From NCBI GenBank assembly GCA_942492905.1, contig OW818657.1, positions 2,604,001 to 2,668,000 on the forward strand: a stretch of 64,000 nucleotides of DNA, given 5' to 3'. The notes below the pieces were generated by a model. It was given only the letters and a program-made list of their open reading frames with translations, was not told the DNA's origin and did not search any database. Source of the DNA: CAIZWU01 sp942492905. Its GTDB lineage: Bacteria > Verrucomicrobiota > Verrucomicrobiia > Verrucomicrobiales > V1-33. The position numbers and the translations under genes were made by a program. Position 1 is the stretch's first letter. Each line of letters opens with the position of its first letter. Of the stretch, positions 1 to 9,780 are shown piece by piece.

Positions 1-28
1 GGCCGGCCGCCGATCCCGCCGCGACTGG

Positions 29-1441
29 CTAGGCCTGCTGCACCAGGATGGAATTCACGGTGAACTCACCCTGGAGCACATCGCTGATGATCACCAGCGT
101 TTGTCCGGATTGCACCTGCTGATCGGCCTTCAGCCGGGTCACGGCGTTGGCGATGGTTTCGTGGGGTTGGCCGGGGTTGAAGTCGAGCACGATCGGATGC
201 ACCGCCCGGCAAAGGTGCAGGCCGCGGGCCACCGACTCCCGGGGCGTGAAAGCAAAGATCGGCGCCAAGGCCGGGCGGAACCACGCGGCATAACGGGCCA
301 GCACGCCGCGGGCGGTGAAGACCACGATCACGGCATCATCAAGGGAGTCAGCGAGCGAGACGGCGTGTTTGACGATCCGTTGTTTTTCGTTGTCGAGGGT
401 GGCAAACCGGGAAGGATTTTCGGCATCGGTGGAGGCGGCCTCCACCCGGCGGGCGATCTTGTTCATGATGTCCACGCAGCGCACCGGAAAGGCGCCACTG
501 CTGGTCTCGCCACTGAGCATGATGGCATCGGCTTCTTCAAAAACGGCATTGGCGACGTCGGTGACCTCCGCCCGCGTGGGCACGGGATTTTGAATCATGC
601 TTTCCAGCATATGGGTGGCCACGATGACGCTGCGGCCCTTGGTGACACATTTGCTGACAATTTTCCGCTGGAGCACCGGGAGCTCCTCCAGATGGACTTC
701 GATGCCGAGGTCGCCCCGGGCGACCATGACGACATCGGCGGCTTCGATGATTTCATCGAGATGCCGCACGGCCTGCTGATCCTCGATTTTGGCCACAATT
801 CTGGCGTGACAGCCAAGGTCGGTCAATTCCTCACGCAATTGGTGCAGATGTGAGGCATCGCGGACGAAGGACATGGCTACAAAATCGATGCCGATTTCGG
901 CAGCAAGCTTCATGTCGCTGTAGTCCTTGTCCGTCAGCGGGGGCAGATTCACCTTGATGCCGGGCAGATTGATATGACGGCGGGAACCCATCACGCCCTG
1001 GTTGAGCACGGTGCAGATGATGCGCTCCGGGGAGGTGCTGACGACCGACATCTGCAGGATGCCATTGTCCACCAAAACCGTGTCGCCGGGGTGGAGGTCC
1101 GCATGCAGCCCCGGGTAGTTGACACTGGTGGAGATCGCGAGAGTGGCGGCGGCCTCGGAGAGGGTGAATTCCACGGTGTCGCCCGGCTTGAGCGAAAAGG
1201 CCTGGGGCACATCACCCGTGCGGATGGTGGGCCCCCTCAGGTCCATCAGGACGCCGACATCGCGTCCTGTGGCCAGCGCCGCCTCCCGGACCCGGGCGGT
1301 CACGCTGCGGCACCATTCAGCCGGGGCATGGCTCATATTGAGGCGGAACACATTGGCCCCGGCCAGGATCAGTTCCTGGAGGGTTTCGAGGGAATCAGTG
1401 GCCGGTCCAAGGGTGGCGATGATTTTGGTTTTGCGCAGCAT
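29..1441 (-). CDS. pyk: Pyruvate kinase
   Basis: This cytoplasmic enzyme makes ATP and pyruvate from phosphoenolpyruvate and ADP in the last step of glycolysis. The start is set at the ATG giving MLRKTKIIATLGPA, the canonical N-terminus; the open frame runs further upstream but that part has no family resemblance. The product is 470 residues, the usual length. Visible motifs are RLNMSH, KIED, VMVARGDLGIEV, the ATHMLESM segment and the PTRAEVTDVANAV segment followed by DAIMLSGET. The segment normally read as DTKGPEIRTG is DLRGPTIRTG here (D67-G76). The Thr and Glu linked to K+ dependence are therefore Leu68 and Thr72, so monovalent-cation use may differ. It is transcribed divergently from the deacetylase gene starting at 1560. 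Confidence 0.96.
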   Translation of the reverse strand: MLRKTKIIATLGPATDSLETLQELILAGANVFRLNMSHAPAEWCRSVTARVREAALATGRDVGVLMDLRGPTIRTGDVPQAFSLKPGDTVEFTLSEAAATLAISTSVNYPGLHADLHPGDTVLVDNGILQMSVVSTSPERIICTVLNQGVMGSRRHINLPGIKVNLPPLTDKDYSDMKLAAEIGIDFVAMSFVRDASHLHQLREELTDLGCHARIVAKIEDQQAVRHLDEIIEAADVVMVARGDLGIEVHLEELPVLQRKIVSKCVTKGRSVIVATHMLESMIQNPVPTRAEVTDVANAVFEEADAIMLSGETSSGAFPVRCVDIMNKIARRVEAASTDAENPSRFATLDNEKQRIVKHAVSLADSLDDAVIVVFTARGVLARYAAWFRPALAPIFAFTPRESVARGLHLCRAVHPIVLDFNPGQPHETIANAVTRLKADQQVQSGQTLVIISDVLQGEFTVNSILVQQA

Positions 1442-1559
1442 GGGGCTGAGGGTAGCCAAAATCACGCCGCCTGCTGAAAAATTTTCCAGATTGAAGGGGC
1501 GCGTTGCATTCGTTCCCCGGCCAGGTAGGGTAACGATTCCCTTTTCTGCGCTTTCCCGG

Positions 1560-2948
1560 ATGCCCCCGTTCCTCCGCACTTCCCTCCCCCCCTTTTTCCT
1601 GCTTGCCGGGATGGCCTTGGCCATGCTGCTGACGGCTGGCTGCGACCGGATCAAACCCGTCGCCGCACCCGCCCGCTCCGAGGCGGTTGTTCCTGAAATC
1701 CTGCCCGATGCGGCCCCCGCCACGGAGGTGGCGCAGCAGGTGATTGATCCCACCGTGCCGGCGCTGACCATCAACAAGTCCGCCCAGGTGATCGTGTTGG
1801 GCTATCACGACTTCACCATCGGCAAGTCGCGGAATCCGATGGAAATCAATGTGGATCATTTCCGCGGGCAGATGCAGGCGTTGAAGGATGCGCGGCTGCC
1901 GGTCATTTCCATGACGGACTTCCTGAGCTGGAGGCGCGGGGAAAAGGATATCCCGGACCCCAGCGTGCTCATCACCATGGATGACGGCTGGAAAAGCGTG
2001 CACAAGCTGGCGCTGCCGGTGTTGAAGGAATTTGACTATCCATTTACGGTTTTCCTCTACAAGCGCTTCGTGAATGGGGGCGGACGGGCGCTGACCACCC
2101 CGGAGATCAAGGAGATCCTCGCCAGCCGCGGCGAAGTCGGCAGTCACAGCGTGAGCCACCCGCTCCCCTCCAAAATCAAAGGATTGCAGCGCAAATCCGC
2201 GGAGGAAGCGGACTCTTTTCTGCACGTGGAAATGAAGGATTCCAAACAATTCCTCGAGGATCTGCTGGCCAGTCCGGTGCGGACTTACGCCTATCCCGGC
2301 GGCTATAACACCGAGCGTGAGCAGGAAATCGGCAAGGAAGTGGGTTATGAGGCGCTCTTCACGGTCAATCCTGCCCGGGTCACCTGGGATATGCCGGCCA
2401 GCACCCTTTCCCGGTTCATCATCATCGGCAACGATCCGACCGATTCCAACTTCCGGCGTGCGGTCAGTTCCCGCGGCACTTCCGGGGGCGATTTGACCAA
2501 AGCCCTGCTCGGCGGGCCGGAAGGGGAGCGGCTCGTCAGCACGACACCCCAGCCCGATGCCACCGTCGCCGACCGGCGGCCCCTGATCGAGGTGGATGTT
2601 TCCAAATTGGAGGGAATCGACCCGGCCACCGTGGTAATGAAGATTGCCGGGTTTGGGACCGTGCCGGCGCAGTATGACGTTGCCGCGGGAAAGATTTCCT
2701 ATCAGATGCAGGAGACCATCCGCTCCAACGAGTGTCAGGTTTATGTCACCTTCAAACGGGCCGGGGAGTCGAAAACGGATGCCGTGAACTGGCGGTTTGC
2801 GGTGGATCTGATTGCCTGGTATCTGCCGGAACCCCCGCCTGAACTGAAGGAGGCGGTGGCTCCGGAGCCCGTCATGGCGGTTCCGGAGGAAATGCCCGCC
2901 CCCCCGTCTCCCTCCCCGGCTTCTGCCCCCGTCCCTGCGAAACGATAA
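1560..2948 (+). CDS. Polysaccharide deacetylase-family lipoprotein
   Basis: Predicted envelope lipoprotein of the NodB-like carbohydrate esterase 4 fold, probably removing acyl groups from an N-acetylated glycan. The start ATG at 1560 gives a hydrophobic signal peptide ending in a lipobox LTAGC with Cys28 as the lipidation site. The NodB signature is visible as ITMDDGW (D141, D142) and SHSVSHP (H196 and H200), the catalytic and metal-binding pattern. A later TYAYPGGY block fits motif 3. After about residue 290 a 130-residue domain of unknown role follows, then a proline/alanine-rich tail. The product is 462 residues. Its stop lies four bases before ffh, so the two are probably co-transcribed although functionally unrelated. 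The natural substrate cannot be read from the sequence. Confidence 0.85.
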   Translation: MPPFLRTSLPPFFLLAGMALAMLLTAGCDRIKPVAAPARSEAVVPEILPDAAPATEVAQQVIDPTVPALTINKSAQVIVLGYHDFTIGKSRNPMEINVDHFRGQMQALKDARLPVISMTDFLSWRRGEKDIPDPSVLITMDDGWKSVHKLALPVLKEFDYPFTVFLYKRFVNGGGRALTTPEIKEILASRGEVGSHSVSHPLPSKIKGLQRKSAEEADSFLHVEMKDSKQFLEDLLASPVRTYAYPGGYNTEREQEIGKEVGYEALFTVNPARVTWDMPASTLSRFIIIGNDPTDSNFRRAVSSRGTSGGDLTKALLGGPEGERLVSTTPQPDATVADRRPLIEVDVSKLEGIDPATVVMKIAGFGTVPAQYDVAAGKISYQMQETIRSNECQVYVTFKRAGESKTDAVNWRFAVDLIAWYLPEPPPELKEAVAPEPVMAVPEEMPAPPSPSPASAPVPAKR

Positions 2949-2952
2949 TATC

Positions 2953-4464
2953 ATGTTTGGAACCCTGACCGATAAATTTGAAGGAGTCTTCCGCCGCCTG
3001 CGGGGACTCGGAAAGATCAGCGAGAGCAATGTCAGCGAAGCCCTGCGCGATGTGCGGCTGGCCTTGTTGGAAGCCGATGTGGATTTCGCTGTGACCCGGG
3101 ATTTCCTGGCCGCCGTCAAGGAAAAGGCGCTGGGTGTGGAGGTGTTGAAAAGCGTGACTCCGGGCCAGCAGCTGATCAAGATTTTCCACGATGAGATCAC
3201 CGCCCTGCTCGGCGGGGATGCGGTGCCGCTGGACCTCACCCCGCCCGCGCGGATCATGATGGTCGGGCTCAACGGCGCCGGCAAGACCACCACTTCAGCC
3301 AAGCTGGCCTTCAAGCTGAAGAAGGAAGGGAAGAAGCCGGTGCTGATCGCCCTCGACCTCTACCGTCCGGCGGCGATTGATCAGTTGGCTACCCTTGCGG
3401 GAGAAATCGGGGTGCCGATCTACCAGCCGGAGGCCGGCGAGAAAAATGTCATGAAGGCGGCCAAGGCCGCCGAAGCCTGGATCGCCACCCAGAAGGCGGA
3501 TGTGATCATCTTTGACACCGCCGGCCGTCAGGAGGTGGACGAAGCCCTGATCGCGGAATTGAAGGAGGTGCGGAAATATCTCAATCCCCGCGAAGTGCTC
3601 CTCGTCGCCGACGCGGCCACCGGGCAGCAGGCGGTCAGCGTCGCCAAGACATTCCATGAGACGATCGGGATCACCGGTATCGTCCTGACAAAGCTGGATG
3701 GCGATGCCCGGGGCGGCGCCGCGCTCTCCATGCGCCGGGTCACCCAGCAGCCGATCAAGTATGCCGGGGTGGGGGAAAAAATGCATCAGCTCGATGTCTT
3801 TGTGCCGGACCGCATGGCCCAGCGCATCCTGGGCATGGGCGATATCGTCGGCCTGGTGGAGCAGGCCGCGGAAGCGATCGATGAGGCGGATGCCATGAAG
3901 ATGATGGAGCGGATGACGTCGGCCGATTTCGACTTCAACGATTTCCTCGGGCAGCTGAAGATGATGAAAAAGCTGACCTCCGGGGCTGGGGGCATGATGG
4001 GCCTACTGAGTCTGCTGCCCGGCGTGGGCAGCAAGATCAAGGACATGAAATCCCAGGTGGATGACAAGAAATTGACGCACATTGAGGCGCTCATTCTGTC
4101 CATGACCCCGCGGGAGCGGAAGCAGCCGGGGATTCTGAATGCCAAGCGCCGGGCGCGGATTGCGGCGGGAGCTGGGCGTTCGGTCAATGAACTGAACACC
4201 ATGCTCAACCAGTTTGGCGATATGCGGAAGCTGATGAGCAATCCTGGCAAGATGGGTCAGATGGCCAAAATGATGGGCGGCATGGGTGGCCCCGGCGGAG
4301 GAGGCATGGGCGGTCTGGGTGGACTCGGCGGCATGGGTGGCGGCGGAATGCCTGATTTCAGCAAGCTGGGCGGCATGCCCGGGATGGGCAGCGGCAAACA
4401 CTCCGGCGGCAGCAAGTTCGGCAAAATGGGCAAACCCGGTGGCGGCGGAAAACGCCGGAAGTAA
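2953..4464 (+). CDS. ffh: Signal recognition particle GTPase Ffh
   Basis: SRP protein that binds 4.5S RNA and signal peptides and delivers nascent chains to FtsY at the membrane. The N domain spans about residues 1-95. The G domain has the P-loop GLNGAGKT (105-112), DTAGR (188-192) and TKLDGDARGG (246-255). A methionine-rich M domain follows from about 325 to 430, with the helix-turn-helix region around SMTPRERKQPGIL. The last ~75 residues are an unusual low-complexity Gly/Met tail of GGM, GGL and GGG units ending in a basic Lys/Arg cluster. At 503 residues it is longer than the common ~450. It starts four bases after the deacetylase stop and has no evident Shine-Dalgarno sequence. Confidence 0.97.
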   Translation: MFGTLTDKFEGVFRRLRGLGKISESNVSEALRDVRLALLEADVDFAVTRDFLAAVKEKALGVEVLKSVTPGQQLIKIFHDEITALLGGDAVPLDLTPPARIMMVGLNGAGKTTTSAKLAFKLKKEGKKPVLIALDLYRPAAIDQLATLAGEIGVPIYQPEAGEKNVMKAAKAAEAWIATQKADVIIFDTAGRQEVDEALIAELKEVRKYLNPREVLLVADAATGQQAVSVAKTFHETIGITGIVLTKLDGDARGGAALSMRRVTQQPIKYAGVGEKMHQLDVFVPDRMAQRILGMGDIVGLVEQAAEAIDEADAMKMMERMTSADFDFNDFLGQLKMMKKLTSGAGGMMGLLSLLPGVGSKIKDMKSQVDDKKLTHIEALILSMTPRERKQPGILNAKRRARIAAGAGRSVNELNTMLNQFGDMRKLMSNPGKMGQMAKMMGGMGGPGGGGMGGLGGLGGMGGGGMPDFSKLGGMPGMGSGKHSGGSKFGKMGKPGGGGKRRK

Positions 4465-4546
4465 TTCCTTCCCGGACCCGGCCGCGCCTGCCTTGTCAAA
4501 CGCGGCGTCTCAAATCATAGCATAACGCCTGCAGCGCGGTGCCGGC

Positions 4547-7500
4547 TTACGGTGTCGTGACGCGGATGCGGGCGAAGGTGCGGGTGCCCGCGGCGAAGGA
4601 GGTCAGGCAGCGCCAGGTTTCGGTGACGGTTCCATCGCCATTCGGTGTCAGGGTGACCCGGCGTCCCCCGGCGGTGCCGGAAGTCCATTGGGTGAAATCC
4701 GTGGAAAACTCGGGAGCACAGGTCACGTCATCGGCGGAGGCATTCCGGCTGAAGGTGATCGTGAAGTATTCGCCCGGGACGGCGTCGACCGTGAGCAGAC
4801 CGCGCCCTGCTTCGACGCGGGGAATGGAAGTGGGGCTGCGGGGATGGGTGCCGAGGGCGTATTCAAGGAGTGCAGTGTAGCCATCGGCATCACTGTCGTC
4901 CGCGGTGGAAGGAATGTTGTGCAGGGTGCGCCATGCGGTGAAATTGGTGGCGTCATTTGTGCCCGGCGTGCCGTTCTGGGGGCTGGCACTGACGCGCCAG
5001 TTTTCCGGCAGGTTATGATCGGGATGGCTTAGGGGACTGATCAGCACCAGCGAATAACCGAGGCCGTCGGCGGCCGAGGGCCAGGGCTGTTTGTCGTTAT
5101 AGGAAAAGTCCCTGATGACGGTGCCGATGGCATCCAGCAGCGCGAGGCGTTCGCCGCTGTTGGAGAGACTGCTGCCGAGCCCGAACGAACCGGCCAGGGG
5201 AAGGGCGCCGCCATGACGGAACGCAAAGGCCGCGGGATTCTCCACCAGCAGGATCCGGCCTCCGGCGGGAATCTCGCGCAGGGTGGTGCTGTCAAAGTGG
5301 AAGGTGACCCCGGAGGTAAAGGCGCAGCCTTCCAGTAGGACGGGAGAAGCGCTGGTGTTCAGGAGTTCGATGTATTCAAAGTCATTGGCATCGGCAAAGC
5401 CGGCCGCGATTTCGGCGGACGTGGGAGCGGAGGGACGGTAATTGAACTCGCTGACGACCAGATTCGCTGCCGTGGCCGGGACGGTGGCCACACTGAAATA
5501 GGCACTTGTCAGGGCGGACCATACGCCGGCATTCAGCACGCGGGAGGACACCGTGCGGGAAGCGGGGAGGGCCACCGGGGTGCTGTAGGTGAGGGCTCCG
5601 GCGGCGGGGGCGGCCGTGAAGGATTCGCGCGGGTCGGTGCCGTCGAGAGTGTAATACAGGGTGCCGCTGCCTCCGGGATTCCGGATTTCGAGCTGGAACC
5701 CACCGGGAACGATTCCCCCATGCTGGAGGGCTCCGCCGCTGGCGTTATGAAAGGCCGGCGCCGCCGTGGCCGGATAAAGGGGATAGGACACCACTCCGGC
5801 TTTGAAGTTCCGGCATTGGTTGAGGGCGGAATTCGCCGGGGTGGTCCCGAGAGCCCCGCGCTCGGGCAGGATGGTGTTGAGGATACGGTTTTTTTCCGTC
5901 ACCCAATGGGTGGCATAAGTGTAGGGATTGGCGTCGTCGCGGTTGTCTCCCCAGCGGGCCGATTCGCCCCGCACGCCCCAGGGATCAATCTCGGCAAAGC
6001 GCCGGTTGAAGGCGGCCTGGAGACTGGCGGTGCTGAGCGCCCCGTTATTGAAGAGGTGGCGCTGGATGGTATCGGCAAAGGCGAGGCGGAACTCCGGACT
6101 GACCGCGAGTTGCCGCAGGAGCGCCCCGGGGCCTTTGGTGTCGGCCGTCCAATTGCCCTGGGTCAGGGTGTTCTCGCCGGTGGTGCGGAAGACATGTTCC
6201 GCGTCCCACGAATGGAACCGCCATTTCCCGGCCGGGTCCTGACGGTTGATGGAGGCGTAAAGGTTTTTGTGAGGCCAGTCCTGATTGGCCCCGACCACAT
6301 TCAGCAGGATGTAGTCACAGAAGGCGGCGATATCCAATTTGGCGGCGACGGCTTCGTAGTTGGCCCGCACCGTCAGATCCGGAATGGGATTCGGGGCAAT
6401 CCGGCCGAGGCCGGCCAGATCCAACAATTCCTCCCAGCGTTGCAGGGTGGTGGAATTGTTGTAGCTGTTCCCGGTGGCGGAGCCGAGGGGCAGGGCCGGG
6501 TTGATCAGGCCGGAACTGATGACGTTGTTGATCAGAGTGGCCCCGTCCACGCCGTTGGCGCCGCTGTGTTTGAAGATATCCCAGTCGCTCTGGGAGCCCC
6601 CGAGGTATTGCGAGGCAAAACGCTCATCCGGCTTTTCGTGCAGGATGTAGAGGCCCCAGTAGAGGCCATTGAGAAACAGATGCACGGGTTTGGTGTGCCA
6701 GGCGGCGCCTCCCATGTTCTGCTGCAGATCGGCCATGACGTGGTCGCGCACATAATCGCCCCGGGTGCGTTGGCCGGCATCGGGATGGAGCCAGGTTTGA
6801 TTCAGGCGGGCATCAAGAATGAAAAGGTCCTGATCGTTGGCGGCCGCCCCGCCGTAAAGGTCATGGGAGACGGTCTCCTCGGCTTTGAAGCGCATGGAGA
6901 GTTTGTAGGCTTTCCACCGTTGCTGGCTGGTGCCCCCGAACACATGTACATTGCCATCCACCTGGAATCCTTGGGCCGCGTTGGGATCGCTGGCGTTGCC
7001 CTCGGGATTGAGATATTCCAGCGAGGCAAAGCGGTCCGCCCCTTCGGCCGCCACGCCGACTTCCGTACCGACATAAAATCCACGGTCATCCACCGCCGTG
7101 CCGGCCGTGCTGAGCGGCCCGAAGGCTTCGCGCCAGGCCGTGACCACGGAGAGCACCGGCAGGCGCTTCAAGTCATCGGCACTGAACCGGTTGAGAGCCG
7201 TGGCATTATTGACGATGGCCGGATCCACCGCCCAGTCAGGCCCGGCCGGACTGCGCAAACTCCCGCCGGTGGTGCCCCACGGAAAGGTGTCGCCCGCTGC
7301 GAGATTCATGGACGCAGGGGGGCCGGACTGGGTGAGGACCTGCGCGGGGAAAAGATAGGTCTGGGTGTCGGTGTTGGACGACCCCTGCCCGGTCTTCCAG
7401 GCACGGGCGCGGAGAATGGTGGTGCCATTGACCGGAACGGTGGCGACCGGAGTGGTCAGGGCGTCAGGAGCCGCGGCCTGGGTGCCGTTGGTGGGGGAGG

Positions 7501-8197
7501 GCAGGGTGCCATTGACCGTCCAGGCAATGGTCGCGCCGGGCGTGCTGCTGGTGATCGTGACCGTGAACGGCGCCTCGTAAATTCCGCGGGTGATGTCGAA
7601 TTTGGTGTCGGCGCAAAAGCCCGTGACGCCGCTGGCCGCATTGCTGGCCCTGGGGCTGTCGGATTCAAAGAAGACGGGGGCCGCGGAGGGATCATTGCCC
7701 GGACGGCCATAAGAAACCGCCCGGCGCTGCTCCGGATAGGGGACGGCGGCCGAGCCGATGCTGTCCACCGTGGTCCAGCCACCGGTTCCGTCCGGCTGAC
7801 TGAGCAGGAGCACCCCTGAAGGGTCAGGTTTGAAATCGGGATGCGGCTCCACGTTCGCAATATTCCGTTCGAAGCCGCCGCAAAAGACCATGAGGAAGCC
7901 TCCCGCCGGGATGCTGGTGGGGGTGGTGGCCGGAGCCACCGGTGCCGCGAAAACCCACTTGCCCGGCACCGCCGGATCATCGGTCAGGCCCCAGCCGGTA
8001 AGGGGCACCGCGGCAGCGCCGTTGTTCCGCAGTTCGATCCACGCCGGACTTTTCCCGTCCATATCCAGCAGGGCATCGCGGTCATTGGGTCGGCCGGGAT
8101 TATCGACCATGAACTCATTGATATAAACGGCGGCCTCTGCCGGGAGGGCGGCACAGCAGAGCAGGACTCCAGCGAGGAGCGGACGAAACGTGGGCAT
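4547..8197 (-). CDS. Secreted lamin-tail / CotH-domain protein
   Basis: Large exported protein (1216 aa) of a type abundant in Verrucomicrobiota. The start at 8197 (MPTFRPLLAG) gives a clean signal peptide ending near AEA; a further in-frame Met lies 10 codons upstream. Domains in order: lamin-tail domain (about 24-115, INEFM and WIELRNNG), chitobiase-like beta module (about 205-290, PGATIAWTVNGT), CotH-like kinase fold (about 345-780, with NGLYWGLYILHEKPDERF and WRFHSWDAEHVF), a second chitobiase-like module (GTLYYTLDGTDPR), a second lamin tail (about 930-1050) and a C-terminal module with a DSDADGYTALLEYALG segment. CotH proteins in spores phosphorylate coat proteins; the role here is unknown. 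It is convergent with ffh and lies 96 bp downstream of the DUF1501 gene. Confidence 0.85.
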   Translation of the reverse strand: MPTFRPLLAGVLLCCAALPAEAAVYINEFMVDNPGRPNDRDALLDMDGKSPAWIELRNNGAAAVPLTGWGLTDDPAVPGKWVFAAPVAPATTPTSIPAGGFLMVFCGGFERNIANVEPHPDFKPDPSGVLLLSQPDGTGGWTTVDSIGSAAVPYPEQRRAVSYGRPGNDPSAAPVFFESDSPRASNAASGVTGFCADTKFDITRGIYEAPFTVTITSSTPGATIAWTVNGTLPSPTNGTQAAAPDALTTPVATVPVNGTTILRARAWKTGQGSSNTDTQTYLFPAQVLTQSGPPASMNLAAGDTFPWGTTGGSLRSPAGPDWAVDPAIVNNATALNRFSADDLKRLPVLSVVTAWREAFGPLSTAGTAVDDRGFYVGTEVGVAAEGADRFASLEYLNPEGNASDPNAAQGFQVDGNVHVFGGTSQQRWKAYKLSMRFKAEETVSHDLYGGAAANDQDLFILDARLNQTWLHPDAGQRTRGDYVRDHVMADLQQNMGGAAWHTKPVHLFLNGLYWGLYILHEKPDERFASQYLGGSQSDWDIFKHSGANGVDGATLINNVISSGLINPALPLGSATGNSYNNSTTLQRWEELLDLAGLGRIAPNPIPDLTVRANYEAVAAKLDIAAFCDYILLNVVGANQDWPHKNLYASINRQDPAGKWRFHSWDAEHVFRTTGENTLTQGNWTADTKGPGALLRQLAVSPEFRLAFADTIQRHLFNNGALSTASLQAAFNRRFAEIDPWGVRGESARWGDNRDDANPYTYATHWVTEKNRILNTILPERGALGTTPANSALNQCRNFKAGVVSYPLYPATAAPAFHNASGGALQHGGIVPGGFQLEIRNPGGSGTLYYTLDGTDPRESFTAAPAAGALTYSTPVALPASRTVSSRVLNAGVWSALTSAYFSVATVPATAANLVVSEFNYRPSAPTSAEIAAGFADANDFEYIELLNTSASPVLLEGCAFTSGVTFHFDSTTLREIPAGGRILLVENPAAFAFRHGGALPLAGSFGLGSSLSNSGERLALLDAIGTVIRDFSYNDKQPWPSAADGLGYSLVLISPLSHPDHNLPENWRVSASPQNGTPGTNDATNFTAWRTLHNIPSTADDSDADGYTALLEYALGTHPRSPTSIPRVEAGRGLLTVDAVPGEYFTITFSRNASADDVTCAPEFSTDFTQWTSGTAGGRRVTLTPNGDGTVTETWRCLTSFAAGTRTFARIRVTTP

Positions 8198-8293
8198 AGG
8201 ATGGGGACGGAAGGGACGAACCGCCAAAATACAGGAGGGGACCCGTCGGGGTCAATCACCGTCTGGGCTGCTTTCCGCCTCTCCGCGGTGGGG

Positions 8294-9739
8294 TTACGCC
8301 AGGACGCCTTTCACCACTTCGCCGTGGACATCGGTGAGGCGGAACTGACGGCCCTGGTAGCGGTGGGTGAGCCGGGTGTGGTCGATGCCAAGCAGGTGCA
8401 TGATGGTGGCCTGATGATCGTGGACGTGGACTTTGCCCTCCGTGATATTCCAACCGAATTCATCGGTGGCGCCGTGGACGTGGCCTTTTTTCACGCCGCC
8501 CCCGGCCATCCAGAGGCTGAAGGCGCGGCCGAAATGGTCGCGTCCATTGGGCTTGGCCGGATCACCCTGACCAAACGGGGTGCGCCCGAATTCCCCGCCC
8601 CAGATCACGAGGGTATCGTCGAGCAGACCGCGTTGCTGGAGGTCCTGCACCAGGCCGGCAGAGGGTTGGTCGGTGTCTTTGCACTGGACCGCGAGCTGGG
8701 TGTGGAGATTGCCGTGCTGGTCCCAGCCGCTGTGCATCAGCTGGACAAAACGGGTGCCTCGTTCGATGAGCTTGCGGGCCATCAGGCAATTGTTGGCAAA
8801 ACTGCCTTTTTCCTTTACGTCAGGGCCATACAGGTCGAGAATGTGTTGCGGTTCCCTGGAAAGATCCGTGAGGTTGGGGACACTGGCCTGCATCCGGTAG
8901 GCCATCTCGTATTGGGCAATGCGGGTGTCCGTTTCCGGGTCGCCGTAGTCCGCCAGATGGGCGGCGTTCATGGCCTGGATGTCATCCAGCAGGGTGCGTC
9001 GGGCCGCCCGGTCGATGCCGTCAGGATTATTCAGATAGGGCACCGGGTCGCCAGTGTTGCGGAAGCGCACTCCCTGATACTTGCTGGGCAGGAAGCCGCT
9101 GCCCCAGTAGTAGTCGAAGAATAGCTGGCCGCAACTTTTCTGCCGGTCGGAGGAGGTCATCACCACAAATGCGGGCAGATCGCTGGTTTCGCATCCAAGT
9201 CCATAGGTAGTCCACGCTCCCATGCTGGGACGGCCCGGGACCTGGGAGCCGGTCAGGAAAAAGGTGACCCCGGGCGCATGGTTCACGGCTTCGGTATTCA
9301 TGGACCGCACCACCGTGATCTCATCGGCGATGCTGCCAATGTGAGGGAGCAGGGTGCTGATTTCGGTGCCGCTGCGGCCCCATTTTTTGAAGGGTTTGAG
9401 GGCCGGCACAATGGGCCACTTCTTGTTGCTGGAACTCATGGTGGACAGCCGGGTGGTGCCCCGGATGCTTTCCGGGATGTCCTGCATGGCCATGCGCTCC
9501 AAGGTTGGCTTGGGGTCCAGCAGATCGATGTGCGAGGGCCCGCCTCCCTGCCAAAGATAGATCACCCGCTTCGCCTTGCCCGGGAAATTGGGGAACCCGG
9601 GAACACCGGCCGACTGGGCCGCGCCGTGGGCTGATCCACCCAGCAGGGAGGAAAGTGCCGCCGCGCCCAGGCCGGTCGCGGTGTGGCCAAAGAGTTGCCG
9701 GCGGGTGACGCGGCGGATGTTTTCAGCAAAGGGATTCAT
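8294..9739 (-). CDS. DUF1501 protein, Tat-exported sulfatase-like
   Basis: Member of DUF1501, an alkaline-phosphatase/sulfatase-fold family expanded in Planctomycetes and Verrucomicrobia. The start at 9739 gives MNPFAENIRRVTRRQLFG, with a twin-arginine motif (TRRQLF) followed by a hydrophobic stretch, so export by Tat is likely. Typical family segments are visible: KRVIYLWQGGGPSHIDLLDPKP, the RSMNTEAVNHAPG region, WDQHGNLH and GGEFGRTPFGQG. It is 481 residues, normal for the family. It lies 41 bp downstream of the DUF1549/DUF1553 gene on the same strand, the standard PVC gene pair. The pair is generally suspected to act in degradation of complex or sulfated polymers, but no reaction is established. 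Confidence 0.92.
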   Translation of the reverse strand: MNPFAENIRRVTRRQLFGHTATGLGAAALSSLLGGSAHGAAQSAGVPGFPNFPGKAKRVIYLWQGGGPSHIDLLDPKPTLERMAMQDIPESIRGTTRLSTMSSSNKKWPIVPALKPFKKWGRSGTEISTLLPHIGSIADEITVVRSMNTEAVNHAPGVTFFLTGSQVPGRPSMGAWTTYGLGCETSDLPAFVVMTSSDRQKSCGQLFFDYYWGSGFLPSKYQGVRFRNTGDPVPYLNNPDGIDRAARRTLLDDIQAMNAAHLADYGDPETDTRIAQYEMAYRMQASVPNLTDLSREPQHILDLYGPDVKEKGSFANNCLMARKLIERGTRFVQLMHSGWDQHGNLHTQLAVQCKDTDQPSAGLVQDLQQRGLLDDTLVIWGGEFGRTPFGQGDPAKPNGRDHFGRAFSLWMAGGGVKKGHVHGATDEFGWNITEGKVHVHDHQATIMHLLGIDHTRLTHRYQGRQFRLTDVHGEVVKGVLA

Positions 9740-9780
9740 GGGGAAAGAAAGCGGACTGATAGGGGAAGGCAGGGCGGGCA

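Noticed and set aside
5720..7819. Plus-strand open frame of 699 codons opposite the lamin-tail/CotH gene
   Set aside because: Antisense shadow with low-complexity composition; the minus-strand protein has clear domains and a signal peptide.
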